From the NCBI GenBank assembly GCA_002390025.1, contig DGRU01000165.1, positions 25,330 through 35,150 of the forward strand: 9,821 bases of DNA, read 5' to 3'. Both the position numbers and the translations under genes were made by a program. Source of the stretch: Lachnospiraceae bacterium UBA4380. Lineage in GTDB: Bacteria; Bacillota; Clostridia; Lachnospirales; Lachnospiraceae. Below are positions 1-6,433 of the stretch, piece after piece. Position 1 is the first letter of the stretch, and each line of letters opens with the position of its first letter. Under the pieces are notes generated by a model, which was not told where the DNA came from, did no database searches, and worked only from the letters and a program-made list of their open reading frames with translations.

Positions 1-21
1 CAAAAATAGCTGTCTAAAAAC

Positions 22-65
22 AAAACGTCTCTTCTGCCGCCATAGCAGCACAGAAGAGACGTTTT
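22..65 (-). terminator. Strong intrinsic terminator, probably bidirectional
   Basis: Positions 22-36 and 51-65 form a perfect 15-bp inverted repeat, including the flanking A/T pairs, around a 14-nt loop. It is followed by a run of T on the plus strand; the mirror A-run gives a T-run on the minus strand. It lies about 120 nt past the stop of the minus-strand phosphatase gene and would end that transcript. It could equally end a plus-strand gene lying off the left edge. Confidence 0.85.
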
Positions 66-165
66 TTTCCCGTTATTAAGATTAATATTTCATCTACCAT
101 ATCAGAACCCGTCTGACGGGCAGGTAACTTGCCGGGCCCTTGCCGGAACAGGATCTGCCGGTCAG

Positions 166-204
166 AACAACTGCTCAAAACAACTGCTCAGAACAGCTGC
201 TCCG
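166..204. repeat. 13-bp tandem repeat, three copies, over the phosphatase stop codon
   Basis: Three nearly identical 13-bp units (166-178, 179-191, 192-204) lie in tandem. On the minus strand the unit reads GCAGTTGTTCTGA with small changes. The first unit in the gene's direction encodes the final Gln-Leu-Phe and the TGA stop; the other two repeat that end in other frames as untranslated sequence. Because 13 is not a multiple of three, expansion or contraction upstream of the stop would change the C-terminus. Confidence 0.8.
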
Positions 205-757
205 GCACCGAAAACCTGCCCTCAGAGATCTCTGCCGTATAGACGGCACAGTTGCCGATATGTTTTGACCAGTAGCTCCCCTCCGAGCCCGGTGTCAGAT
301 ACTCCAGGAGTCCCTTCATCAAAAGGGCATGGGTGGAGATCAGTATATTTCCCTGCAGATGCCGGATCCCTTCCAGGAAACGCCCCGCTCTCTCCACGAC
401 AGCAGGAAGCTGTTCCATTCCCTCCGGCGCCGGATTGCGGACAAAATCACTGAAAAATGTGATGAGCTCCGCCGGAAGACGGGTCAGGTCCGTCCCCTCA
501 AAAGGCCCGTAGTCCATCTCGATCAGCAGTTCATCGACCACAGGCTCTGCTTCCGGCACAACGATTTTTGCTGTCTGCAGGGCGCGGCTCAGAGGACTGC
601 TGAACACATGATCAAAATGCACGCCGCGCAGCAGATCCGCCGCCGTCCCGGCCTGCCTGATTCCCTCTTCATTGAGAGGATAGTCACTCCGCCCCTGCAG
701 AAGGTTGGCCTTATTCATCTCTGTTTTTCCATGCCGGATTATATAAATCTTCCCCAT
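188..757 (-). CDS. Histidine phosphatase family protein (phosphoglycerate-mutase-like)
   Basis: A 189-residue cytosolic protein of the histidine phosphatase (phosphoglycerate mutase-like) superfamily, complete at the family's usual length of about 190-210. The catalytic RHG motif is at residues 8-10, with His9 expected to carry the phosphate. The SSPLSRA box (53-59) supplies the second arginine (Arg58), Glu80 is the probable proton donor, and STHALLM (141-147) gives the second catalytic histidine, His143. The start codon has only a weak AGGA-type ribosome site about 10 nt upstream. It follows moeA on the same strand after a repeat-rich gap of about 170 nt. Members include alpha-ribazole phosphatase (CobC), phosphoserine phosphatases and sugar-phosphate phosphatases. 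The sequence alone does not fix the substrate, and no cobalamin genes are nearby. The fold call is secure; the substrate is unknown. Confidence 0.93.
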   Translation of the reverse strand: MGKIYIIRHGKTEMNKANLLQGRSDYPLNEEGIRQAGTAADLLRGVHFDHVFSSPLSRALQTAKIVVPEAEPVVDELLIEMDYGPFEGTDLTRLPAELITFFSDFVRNPAPEGMEQLPAVVERAGRFLEGIRHLQGNILISTHALLMKGLLEYLTPGSEGSYWSKHIGNCAVYTAEISEGRFSVPEQLF

Positions 758-779
758 ACCCTGTTCCTGTCACTCATTA

Positions 780-800
780 CAAAAAAGCCTTCTGAAGCTC
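780..800 (-). terminator. Weak possible terminator or attenuator upstream of the phosphatase gene
   Basis: On the minus strand a short G-U-containing stem (GAGCTT / AGGCTT, 4-nt loop) runs straight into six T residues. It stands only about 22 nt before the phosphatase start codon. It could partly separate moeA transcription from the phosphatase gene. The stem is short, so the call is tentative. Confidence 0.3.
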
Positions 801-846
801 CGCAAGACGAAAAAGAGCTCATGGGAGTGCCCCGCGGTCTGAAGAC

Positions 847-906
847 CTGCCTCCCGCCGGATCATCGTCTGCAGAACTGCCTTCCGCCGGATCATCGTCT
901 GCAGAT
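847..906. repeat. 30-bp tandem duplication between moeA and the phosphatase gene
   Basis: Units 847-876 and 877-906 differ at only two positions (853 versus 883, 876 versus 906). They lie in the noncoding gap downstream of moeA on the minus strand. An adjoining 7-bp inverted repeat (GCAGATC, TAC loop, GATCTGC; 901-917) sits 14 nt after the moeA stop, but it lacks a T-run and so does not look like a terminator by itself. Confidence 0.85.
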
Positions 907-931
907 CTACGATCTGCCTAATGCTGAATCG

Positions 932-2206
932 TCAAAAATCCCCCATGAGGAAGGCATTGACAGGCTCCTGTGCCTGCACGGTCTCTCCCGCCGGGATCTC
1001 CGCAAAGGCATTGCTGCCCGCCACACTGCTCAGGACCTGGTTGCCCTGTCCGCCTGTGATCTCCATTTCCTGCACGGCAGCCTTCAGGTCCACCTTTCCC
1101 CTCAGAAGACGGGTGGACTGATTTTTGCGGCTGTAGTCCTTTGCCAGGCGGACACGGATCTGCGGAGGCAGACATGCCCCGGCGGCGTAACCCATCTGCC
1201 TGCGAAGTACCGGCAGTACCACTGCGTAAAAAGCCGTCATGCAGGCGGCCGGATTGCCGGAGAGCCCGAAAACAGGAATGACCCCGCTCCCTTTCTCTTC
1301 CCCGCGGCAATGACCGCTCTCATGGTCTGCGTCATAGATTCCGTAGGCTCCCGCCATACCGGGCTTTAGGGAAAGACCGTGCGCCAGAAGGCGGACACCG
1401 GACTGGACCATGGCCTCCGGTGTGCAGTCGAAATCCCCCACAGATACACCGCCGGACAGGATCACCGCATGGCAGGTCTGAACAGCTTTTCCGATCAATC
1501 CCGCGATCACATCCCGATCATCCCCGGCTGTCCCGATATAGACAGACCTGCATCCCGCCAGTTCACAGGCGGCCTGCAGGGAATAGCGGTTTGAATTGTA
1601 GATATGTCCCGGTGCAGGCGGCTCGTTCTCTTCCAGGATCTCGGAGCCGGTGGAAATGACGCCCACCAGGGGCTTTTTATAGACGAGGGGCTGAAAAATT
1701 CCCTGGCCCGCAAGGGTCCCTGCCAGCCCCGCATCGATCCGGATCCCGGGGCTGCACAGAACTGTCCCCTTTCGGACATCCTCACCGGCGTAAATCACAT
1801 TGGAGCCGGATTTCACAGGGGCATCGATCGTCACCTCTTCCTCCGTAAAGCGTGTCCGCTCAAAGGGCAGCACAGCATCCGCCCCCTCCGGAACAGGCGC
1901 GCCCGTCATCAGATGAGCCGCCTCTCCCGCCCTGATGCAGGTGTGCGGCACGTCGCCCGCCGCTATATAATCCACGATCCGCAGGGTCACCGGAGTCTGT
2001 TCCGATGCATTTTCCACATCCTGCGCCCGAAAGGCATAGCCGTCATAGGGAGAGCGGTCAAAAGGAGGAATATCCGCCTGTGCAATGACCTCCTGTGCAA
2101 GCACCCGCCCCGCACTCGCACTGAGCGCAGCAGTCTCCGTGCCCACAGGTCCGACCTGTTCCAGCATGGCATCTCTGGCCTCTCTGTAATCACATCCTTG
2201 CAGCAT
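932..2206 (-). CDS. moeA: Molybdopterin molybdotransferase MoeA
   Basis: MoeA inserts molybdate into adenylylated molybdopterin in the last step of molybdenum-cofactor synthesis. The 424-residue protein matches the normal length of about 400-420. The N-terminal region carries PPFDRSPYDGYAF (47-59), the equivalent of the family's DGYA box, and the conserved HLMTGAPVPEGAD (98-110). The central cofactor-binding domain has STGSEIL (185-191), the YNSNRY region (203-208) and SGGVSVGDFD (251-260), followed by FGLSGNPAA (313-321) before the C-terminal domain. Residues about 292-308 form a polar insertion just before that last motif. The start is supported by AGGTAGGG a few bases upstream. No other molybdenum-cofactor gene is visible here, so partners must lie elsewhere. 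A four-copy 15-bp repeat occupies the immediate upstream leader. Confidence 0.95.
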   Translation of the reverse strand: MLQGCDYREARDAMLEQVGPVGTETAALSASAGRVLAQEVIAQADIPPFDRSPYDGYAFRAQDVENASEQTPVTLRIVDYIAAGDVPHTCIRAGEAAHLMTGAPVPEGADAVLPFERTRFTEEEVTIDAPVKSGSNVIYAGEDVRKGTVLCSPGIRIDAGLAGTLAGQGIFQPLVYKKPLVGVISTGSEILEENEPPAPGHIYNSNRYSLQAACELAGCRSVYIGTAGDDRDVIAGLIGKAVQTCHAVILSGGVSVGDFDCTPEAMVQSGVRLLAHGLSLKPGMAGAYGIYDADHESGHCRGEEKGSGVIPVFGLSGNPAACMTAFYAVVLPVLRRQMGYAAGACLPPQIRVRLAKDYSRKNQSTRLLRGKVDLKAAVQEMEITGGQGNQVLSSVAGSNAFAEIPAGETVQAQEPVNAFLMGDF

Positions 2207-2220
2207 CTTTTCCCTACCTC

Positions 2221-2280
2221 TCCGGACAAAAGCTTTCCGGACTAAAACTCTCCGGACAATACCTTCCCGGACAAAAAATC
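2221..2280. repeat. 15-bp tandem repeat, four degenerate copies, in the moeA leader
   Basis: The motif tCCGGAC recurs at exactly 15-bp spacing (2221, 2236, 2251, 2266). Each copy is followed by a variable A-rich half. The array begins about 15 nt upstream of the moeA start codon on the minus strand and covers its ribosome-site approach. A role in expression is possible but not shown. Confidence 0.8.
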
Positions 2281-2306
2281 ATCCGTTTCATTTCTATCTT
2301 TTCTAT

Positions 2307-2360
2307 CTCATCTATCTTAAAACATATCTTAAGCTTCTCTATCTTAAGGCATATCTTAAG
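2307..2360. repeat. 27-bp tandem duplication with TATCTTAA motifs
   Basis: Units 2307-2333 and 2334-2360 are 27 bp each. They share the internal pattern CTATCTTAA ... CATATCTTAAG and differ at a few bases. The unit itself contains two copies of ATCTTAA. It lies in the gap between the M18 gene and moeA. Confidence 0.75.
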
Positions 2361-2400
2361 ACATCTGCCCGCCGGTCCCATGCGCGCAGGCAGGTTTTCA

Positions 2401-2460
2401 CAAGTCTTGGCAGGTCTTCAGAATTCTTCCCAAGTCCCGGCAGATCTTCCGTCAGACATT
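2401..2460. repeat. Degenerate 30-bp duplication next to the M18 gene end
   Basis: CAAGTCttGGCAGgTCTTC at 2401 recurs at 2431 with three changes, and similarity fades in the last third of the unit. It fills the space immediately downstream of the M18 stop codon on the minus strand. Confidence 0.5.
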
Positions 2461-3860
2461 CATTTCCCGAATTTCAGGGTGTATCTGCCGTCACCCTCAC
2501 TCTGCACGGAGCCGGAAAAAAGAAGGCGGGCAGCCTCGACGAGATAAGCGGTATCCTTTGCGCCAGCAGTCTCGTAAGGGGAGTGCATGGCGAGCTGAGG
2601 CAGACCGATATCGACTGCATTGAGGGAGACCTGACTCAGGGCGATCTGCCCCAGGGTGGAGCCCCCCAGCATGTCCGACCGGTTGGCGAAAGTCTGGAAT
2701 GGGACGCCCGCTTTCCTGCAGATGGACCGGAAGATGGAGGCGGAGACCGCGTCGGTGACATACCGCTGGCTGGCATTGTACTTGATCACAATCCCCCTGT
2801 TCATATAGGGACGATTGGTGGGATCCGATTTGTCCGGATGGTTGGGATGAACGGCGTGGGCATTGTCGGCAGAGACCAGAAAACTGGAGGCGACTGCACG
2901 CATATAGTCTTCTTCCGTCCGTCCCATAGCAGCATTGATCCTGTGCAGGGTGTCATAGAGGAAAGTGCCTGCGGCGCCCTGTTTGGAACCGCTGCCCACC
3001 TCCTCGTTGTCAAAAACGCAGTGAACTGCCACGCTGTCAGTCGGTTCCGCCTGCAGAATTCCCTGCAGAGAGGCAAAAGCGCACTGCAGATCGTCCAGTC
3101 TGCCGCCGGCGATATACTCATTGTGCAGACCCACATGCGCCGCCTTCATCCTGCAGTAGATGTAGAGGTCCGCATCCAGGATCTGCCCGGGCATGACACC
3201 GGCTTCCCCGGCGATGAGGGCAAGGAAGCGCTTGTCCTGAGCACCGGCTCCTCCCTCCCCGCCTCCGTCGGCAGGATGATCGGAGATCTCCCCCAGAAGC
3301 GGGAGCATGTCTTTTTGCAGGTTAAAGCGATATCCGTCATTAGCCTCGCGGTTGAAATGGATGGCCAGATTGGGGATGATCAGAAGATCCCTGTCGATAT
3401 TGACAAGTCTCGTCTCGATCCCCTCTTCCGTCTCCGCGATCACCCGGCCTGCGACAGAAAGGGGCCGGTCCAGCCAGGGGGCACAGAGCGCCCCGCCGTA
3501 TTTCTCAACATTGAGCTTGATATACTTTTTTTCCACTGTGATCTCTGAGTTCGTCTTGATCTTGAAGACAGGGGAATCGCAGTGGCTGGCCATGATCTGA
3601 AAGCCGGTAAACACCTTCTCCGGAATCCTGAATGCGATCAGCGCAGAATCGTTGCGGGTGACATAGTAGGCACCGCCGGCTCTCAGATCCCAGCGCTCAC
3701 TCTCCTGCAGCCGGACAAATCCGGCTTCCTCCAGAGCCGCTTTCATGTTGCGCACGGCAAAAAAGGCGTTGGGGCTGCGGTCCAGAAAATCAAACAGATC
3801 CGCGTTTACCGATTCAAAATCCAGTTCCTTGAGCACGCTCTGCTCCATAGTCTTATCCAT
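2460..3860 (-). CDS. M18 family aminopeptidase
   Basis: A cytosolic two-zinc aminopeptidase of peptidase family M18 (aspartyl-aminopeptidase type), which removes N-terminal residues, often acidic ones, from peptides. Its 466 residues are slightly above the usual ~430-460. Visible active-site elements are ASHCDSP (91-97, zinc ligand His93), GGRLDDL (252-258, bridging Asp256), FDNEEVGSGS (283-292, catalytic Glu286 and ligand Glu287), SADNAHAVHPNH (330-341, ligand Asp332) and the C-terminal LAMHSPYETAG (423-433, His426). A glycine/acid-rich loop at about 195-210 looks like a lineage insertion and may explain the extra length. The start is supported by AAAGGAG about 11 nt upstream. It lies 56 nt after the CmpB-family gene on the same strand with no visible terminator between, so the two are probably cotranscribed. 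Actual peptide specificity cannot be read from the sequence. Confidence 0.95.
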   Translation of the reverse strand: MDKTMEQSVLKELDFESVNADLFDFLDRSPNAFFAVRNMKAALEEAGFVRLQESERWDLRAGGAYYVTRNDSALIAFRIPEKVFTGFQIMASHCDSPVFKIKTNSEITVEKKYIKLNVEKYGGALCAPWLDRPLSVAGRVIAETEEGIETRLVNIDRDLLIIPNLAIHFNREANDGYRFNLQKDMLPLLGEISDHPADGGGEGGAGAQDKRFLALIAGEAGVMPGQILDADLYIYCRMKAAHVGLHNEYIAGGRLDDLQCAFASLQGILQAEPTDSVAVHCVFDNEEVGSGSKQGAAGTFLYDTLHRINAAMGRTEEDYMRAVASSFLVSADNAHAVHPNHPDKSDPTNRPYMNRGIVIKYNASQRYVTDAVSASIFRSICRKAGVPFQTFANRSDMLGGSTLGQIALSQVSLNAVDIGLPQLAMHSPYETAGAKDTAYLVEAARLLFSGSVQSEGDGRYTLKFGK

Positions 3861-3916
3861 ATGTATGTCTGTCTCCTTTCAAGTCTCCATTCTCATTTCT
3901 CAAAGGGCCGATTCCG

Positions 3917-4471
3917 TCACCAGATTTTCAGGACATATCCGCCCACGATATCTATGAGAAAGAGGGCAGGCAGAAGAAGGGAGACCACGCGAAAGAGGGT
4001 CTTGGGTATCACCTGGGACAGGCTCCTGATGAGCGGAACCGCAATGTAGACCAGAAACAGTCCGCCAAAGGCAAACAGCAGGATGGACCGCAGGCAGACA
4101 TAGCCGCCGATATTGCCCCAGTTCCATATTTCCGTGTTGTAGTCCCACAGGCGCAGGCCGTCAAAGAAGGTGTACAGGACCCATCCGGTCGCGTACTCGA
4201 GCACTCCGCTGACCAGGGCACTCACCAAAAAGACAGCGAGTTTGGACCTCTGAAAATGGACTGCGATCAGGCAGATGAACACAGAGCCGAAGCCATAGAT
4301 GGGGAGCCAGGGTCCCAGGCCCTGCCCGCGCTCCACAAACATGCCGTCATTGATGCGGTAGAACAGCATCTCATAAATCCATCCCGCTACGCCGCCCCCG
4401 GCAAACAAAAGGCCCAGGCAGCAGAGATTGTCAATATCACGCAGATCTCGTAAATCCATGTAGTCATTCAT
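3917..4471 (-). CDS. CmpB-family putative ABC transporter permease (membrane protein)
   Basis: A 184-residue integral membrane protein with about five hydrophobic segments (roughly 17-38, 58-72, 78-98, 124-147 and 162-181). It has the hallmarks of the family named ABC_trans_CmpB: GWIYEMLFYRI near the N-terminus, an RG..GPWLPIYGFG box (48-62), LEYATG, LWDYN and NIGGYVCLRS. Many clostridial genomes encode such proteins. The 'ABC transporter permease' name is historical; no ATPase or binding protein is encoded here and the function is not established. Two in-frame ATGs lie close together (residues 1 and 5). The first is preferred because AGGTGAGG stands about 10 nt upstream of it. It is probably the first gene of a unit with the M18 aminopeptidase. 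The leader upstream is long and noncoding. Confidence 0.88.
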   Translation of the reverse strand: MNDYMDLRDLRDIDNLCCLGLLFAGGGVAGWIYEMLFYRINDGMFVERGQGLGPWLPIYGFGSVFICLIAVHFQRSKLAVFLVSALVSGVLEYATGWVLYTFFDGLRLWDYNTEIWNWGNIGGYVCLRSILLFAFGGLFLVYIAVPLIRSLSQVIPKTLFRVVSLLLPALFLIDIVGGYVLKIW

Positions 4472-4665
4472 CTTCCAGTATCCTCACCTTTTACTCATTT
4501 TTCAGCCATGCGGGAGCACGTCCATGCGCAGGCAGGCATCTGCAGATGCAGCGCCTCCGTCCGGGAAATCCGCTGTTCAAGGTCCTTGGTATCCGGACTT
4601 TGAATCTGCAGCTTTCCCCCGGATCTCACAGGATGTTTGTGCGCCGGCACAAGTACTGCTGCTCT

Positions 4666-4671
4666 ATTATA
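4666..4671 (-). promoter_or_regulatory. Possible -10 box for the CmpB-M18 unit
   Basis: A perfect TATAAT reads on the minus strand about 190 nt upstream of the CmpB-family start. No good -35 stands at 16-18 nt; a TTGACC is present but only 9 nt away. If used, the transcript would have an unusually long leader (about 4472-4660) in which no convincing structure or gene is seen. Confidence 0.3.
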
Positions 4672-4732
4672 ACCCAAATCGGTCAAAAACGGGAGACAGA
4701 GGACAGCAAAGCTGATCCCGGTCTGATCGGGC

Positions 4733-4888
4733 TGTTACTGTTCACGCCCTCTCGAGGGGCGTGACAGTAACTTGCGTTCGCCCATGCTAAATTCGCTCCG
4801 CGAATGGGGCGAACGCCGTTTAACTCGGGTTTTTGCGTTGGAAACCACGCAAAAACACCTCGAGTTCAGGTGGGTCTGTACAGTAACA
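4733..4888. repeat. Structured element of ~156 bp with terminal inverted repeats and three hairpins (candidate MITE/REP-like)
   Basis: The block is bounded by a perfect 9-bp inverted repeat, TGTTACTGT (4733-4741) and ACAGTAACA (4880-4888). Inside lie three stem-loops in a row. Hairpin 1 pairs 4734-4749 with 4757-4771, about 15 bp with one bulged T. Hairpin 2 pairs 4774-4783 with 4807-4816 and encloses ATTCGC-TCC-GCGAAT (4791-4805). Hairpin 3 spans 4822-4866, with AACTCG/CGAGTT outside and TTTTTGCG/CGCAAAAA inside. The 5' terminal repeat can pair with either the hairpin-1 arm or the far end, since ACAGTAAC occurs twice. No coding frame is plausible across it and no flanking target duplication is obvious. 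It lies upstream of the DMT promoter. The arrangement resembles a miniature mobile element or a structured intergenic repeat. Confidence 0.7.
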
Positions 4889-4942
4889 TCCGGCTCATCT
4901 TCATTGACCTGTCTCGCCTGTCCGGCTTTTTTCTAAAAGAAG

Positions 4943-4970
4943 TGGATTTTCCTGTCTTTTGTGCTACAAT
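4943..4970 (+). promoter_or_regulatory. Extended -10 promoter for the DMT transporter gene
   Basis: TGCTACAAT (4962-4970) is an extended -10 element. A weak TGGATT -35 begins at 4943 with a 16-nt spacer. Initiation near 4977 would give a short leader of about 26 nt ending in the AGGAGG ribosome site at 4987-4992. Confidence 0.6.
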
Positions 4971-5002
4971 GTCATTTGCTGTGTACAGGAGGAAAAAACA
5001 AC

Positions 5003-5920
5003 ATGAAGAACAGCTCTATTTTTCAGGACAAACGCATGAAGGTCTTTCTGGCGGTATTCGTCATGATCGGCTGGTCACTGGCCTATCCGCTGATCAAACT
5101 CGGCTATCAGGAGTTTCAGATCGACGGCACTGATCTGGGCGGAAAGATTCTGTTCGCCGGCGTCCGCTTTTTTATGGCCGGCACCGCCGTGACACTCTAC
5201 TGCCATTTCAAAAAAATAAAATCCGATATCACCGATTCGGGCGACATTGCCTGGCTGGTCCTGCTGGGTATCGTAAACACCGCCCTGCACTACATGTTTG
5301 CCTATATAGGGCTCGGATACAACAGCAGCGCCAGATCCACGATCCTGGATTCCATGGGAGGCTTCATACTGATCCTTCTCTCGACCCTGCTCTTTCCGGA
5401 TGACAAAATGAACTGGAGAAAGGCCCTGGGAATCATCCTGGGCGTAGCCGGTATCATCTCCATCAATATCCAGCCGGGCGCGGACTTTTTTTCCGACATC
5501 ACATTTATGGGCGACGGCATGATCCTGCTCAATGCCTGCTGCACGGCCCTGGGCGGTCTGATCACCAGAGTCGTGTCCCGCAGAATGAACATCACCCGCG
5601 CGACGGGATACAGCATGCAGATCGGCGGTGCGCTGCTGCTTCTGACTTCTCTCGTGATCCGTCCCCGGACAGCATGGGTATTCACACCCGCAGGCATCTT
5701 TATCCTGCTCTGTCTGATCACCATTTCCGCAGTGTGCTTCGCCATTTACAACGCTCTGCTGTCCTGCCACCCGATCAGCGAGATCGCCATTTACAACGCA
5801 CTGATTCCTGTCCTGGGAGTCATTTTCGCAGCTCTGCTGCTGCACGAAGAGCTCAAACTCCAGTATATTATTGCTGTCATCCTGGTTGCGATCGGTATAC
5901 ACGTTGTAAACAAACGCTAG
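5003..5920 (+). CDS. DMT-superfamily (EamA) transporter
   Basis: A 305-residue inner-membrane transporter of the drug/metabolite transporter superfamily, with two EamA repeats (about residues 13-150 and 165-303) and about ten transmembrane segments. The first helix has the typical GWSLAYPLIKLG pattern. Each repeat ends with the family's characteristic helix pair: LLFPDDKMNWRKALGIILGVAGI in repeat 1 and LLLHEELKLQYIIAVILVAIGI in repeat 2. The start at 5003 is chosen because AGGAGG (4987-4992) lies 10 nt upstream. An in-frame GTG further upstream, at 4961, overlaps the promoter -10 box and is not credible. The gene stands alone on the plus strand, divergent from the CmpB-M18 unit. Family members export amino acids, metabolites or drugs, or import nucleosides and vitamins. 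The substrate cannot be assigned. The neighbouring riboswitch lies downstream of the gene and so does not control it. Confidence 0.93.
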   Translation: MKNSSIFQDKRMKVFLAVFVMIGWSLAYPLIKLGYQEFQIDGTDLGGKILFAGVRFFMAGTAVTLYCHFKKIKSDITDSGDIAWLVLLGIVNTALHYMFAYIGLGYNSSARSTILDSMGGFILILLSTLLFPDDKMNWRKALGIILGVAGIISINIQPGADFFSDITFMGDGMILLNACCTALGGLITRVVSRRMNITRATGYSMQIGGALLLLTSLVIRPRTAWVFTPAGIFILLCLITISAVCFAIYNALLSCHPISEIAIYNALIPVLGVIFAALLLHEELKLQYIIAVILVAIGIHVVNKR

Positions 5921-5995
5921 ACGGATCATTTCTGACGGGATATTCCCTTTTAATATTTTGCTGCGGGATTTCCCTTTAGATAATCCAGTGAAAGA

Positions 5996-6025
5996 TCAGA
6001 CATATCAGGCTCAGACATATCAGGC
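5996..6025. repeat. 15-bp tandem duplication
   Basis: TCAGACATATCAGGC occurs twice without mismatch, at 5996-6010 and 6011-6025, in the spacer downstream of the DMT gene. Confidence 0.85.
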
Positions 6026-6074
6026 AATGTAATATTTGCAATGAAATATCCCCTGCTTTCGGCAGAATCCGCAC

Positions 6075-6103
6075 TTGCTTCAGATTAATAACAAGTGTAT
6101 AAT
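6075..6103 (+). promoter_or_regulatory. Promoter for the TPP riboswitch transcript
   Basis: TTGCTT (6075-6080) and a perfect TATAAT (6098-6103) are separated by 17 nt. Initiation near 6110 would give a leader of about 120 nt before the aptamer. This is the best sigma-A-like match upstream of the riboswitch. Confidence 0.65.
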
Positions 6104-6226
6104 AGGTTTTGTTGCAGCGGATATCACACTGTACATCCGCAGACAGCAGGCTGTCAAAAAGACATTTCAGAAAAAAAACGATCCGACAGTAAAACTGTAA
6201 AACAGAAAAACAAACAATAAAAACAG

Positions 6227-6321
6227 AATACAGACGGGAGCTTGTGTTACAGGCTGAGAGGAAGGCGCTACCTTCGACCGATAACCTGATTTGGATAATG
6301 CCAACGTAGGGATGACTGGTT
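6227..6321 (+). promoter_or_regulatory. TPP riboswitch (THI element)
   Basis: This is the thiamine-pyrophosphate aptamer. It carries the conserved GGCTGAGA (6252-6259), AACCTGAT (6283-6290) and the GGATAATGCC...CGTAGGGA core (6293-6312). P2 pairs GCTTGT (6240-6245) with ACAGGC (6249-6254). P3 is a short GAAGG/CCTTC stem (6261-6275). P4 pairs TTGG (6291-6294) with CCAA (6301-6304), against CTGG/CCAG in the E. coli thiM sequence, so pairing is kept by a compensating change. A weak P1 (6227-6233 with 6316-6321) closes it. In Gram-positive bacteria the bound form favours termination, and a terminator follows 23 nt later. No intact gene follows that terminator. Confidence 0.95.
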
Positions 6322-6343
6322 CAGACCATATTTTATTTCGGTT

Positions 6344-6374
6344 GAAAAAAGCTGCCTCTAAGGCAGCTTTTTTT
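6344..6374 (+). terminator. Intrinsic terminator of the TPP riboswitch expression platform
   Basis: AGCTGCCT (6350-6357), a CTA loop and AGGCAGCT (6361-6368) form a perfect 8-bp stem, extended by an A-run upstream and seven T residues. It directly follows the TPP aptamer, as expected for control of transcription elongation. I could not identify a convincing antiterminator pairing. Confidence 0.88.
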
Positions 6375-6433
6375 AATACTACAATGCGGCAGATCGGGGC
6401 ACCACTTTTTGCCGCTCTACAAAATCATAGTAA

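Larger units (their letters stand above)
5921..6226. other. Intergenic region between the DMT gene and the riboswitch
   Basis: No gene is seen in this stretch of about 300 nt. It holds two similar short GGGA...TCCC-T-rich motifs (about 5938-5955 and 5964-5978) that could form weak hairpins after the DMT gene. It also holds a 15-bp tandem duplication at 5996-6025, the promoter near 6075-6103 and an A-rich leader leading into the riboswitch. Confidence 0.6.

Noticed and set aside
847..906. CRISPR-like array
   Set aside because: The two 30-bp units are directly adjacent with no spacers, and no cas gene is present.
329..1369. Long plus-strand open frame of 346 codons opposite the phosphatase and moeA genes
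   Set aside because: It is antisense to two well-supported genes and crosses their spacer and tandem repeat. It has no ribosome site, and its protein is rich in Arg, His and Pro, as expected of a shadow frame.
2583..3548. Plus-strand open frame of 321 codons
   Set aside because: It lies entirely opposite the M18 aminopeptidase gene, whose active-site motifs are all present on the other strand.
4495..4686. 63-codon minus-strand frame upstream of the CmpB-family gene
   Set aside because: Its start lies upstream of the only -10 candidate, it has no ribosome site or recognisable motif, and an overlapping plus-strand frame looks equally random.
4961..5002. Upstream GTG start for the DMT gene
   Set aside because: It would place the start codon inside the extended -10 promoter element. 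The ATG at 5003 has an ideal AGGAGG upstream.
5075..5929. Minus-strand open frame of 284 codons
   Set aside because: It is the complement of the DMT transporter, and its Asp/Gln/His-rich product is typical of antisense to hydrophobic codons.
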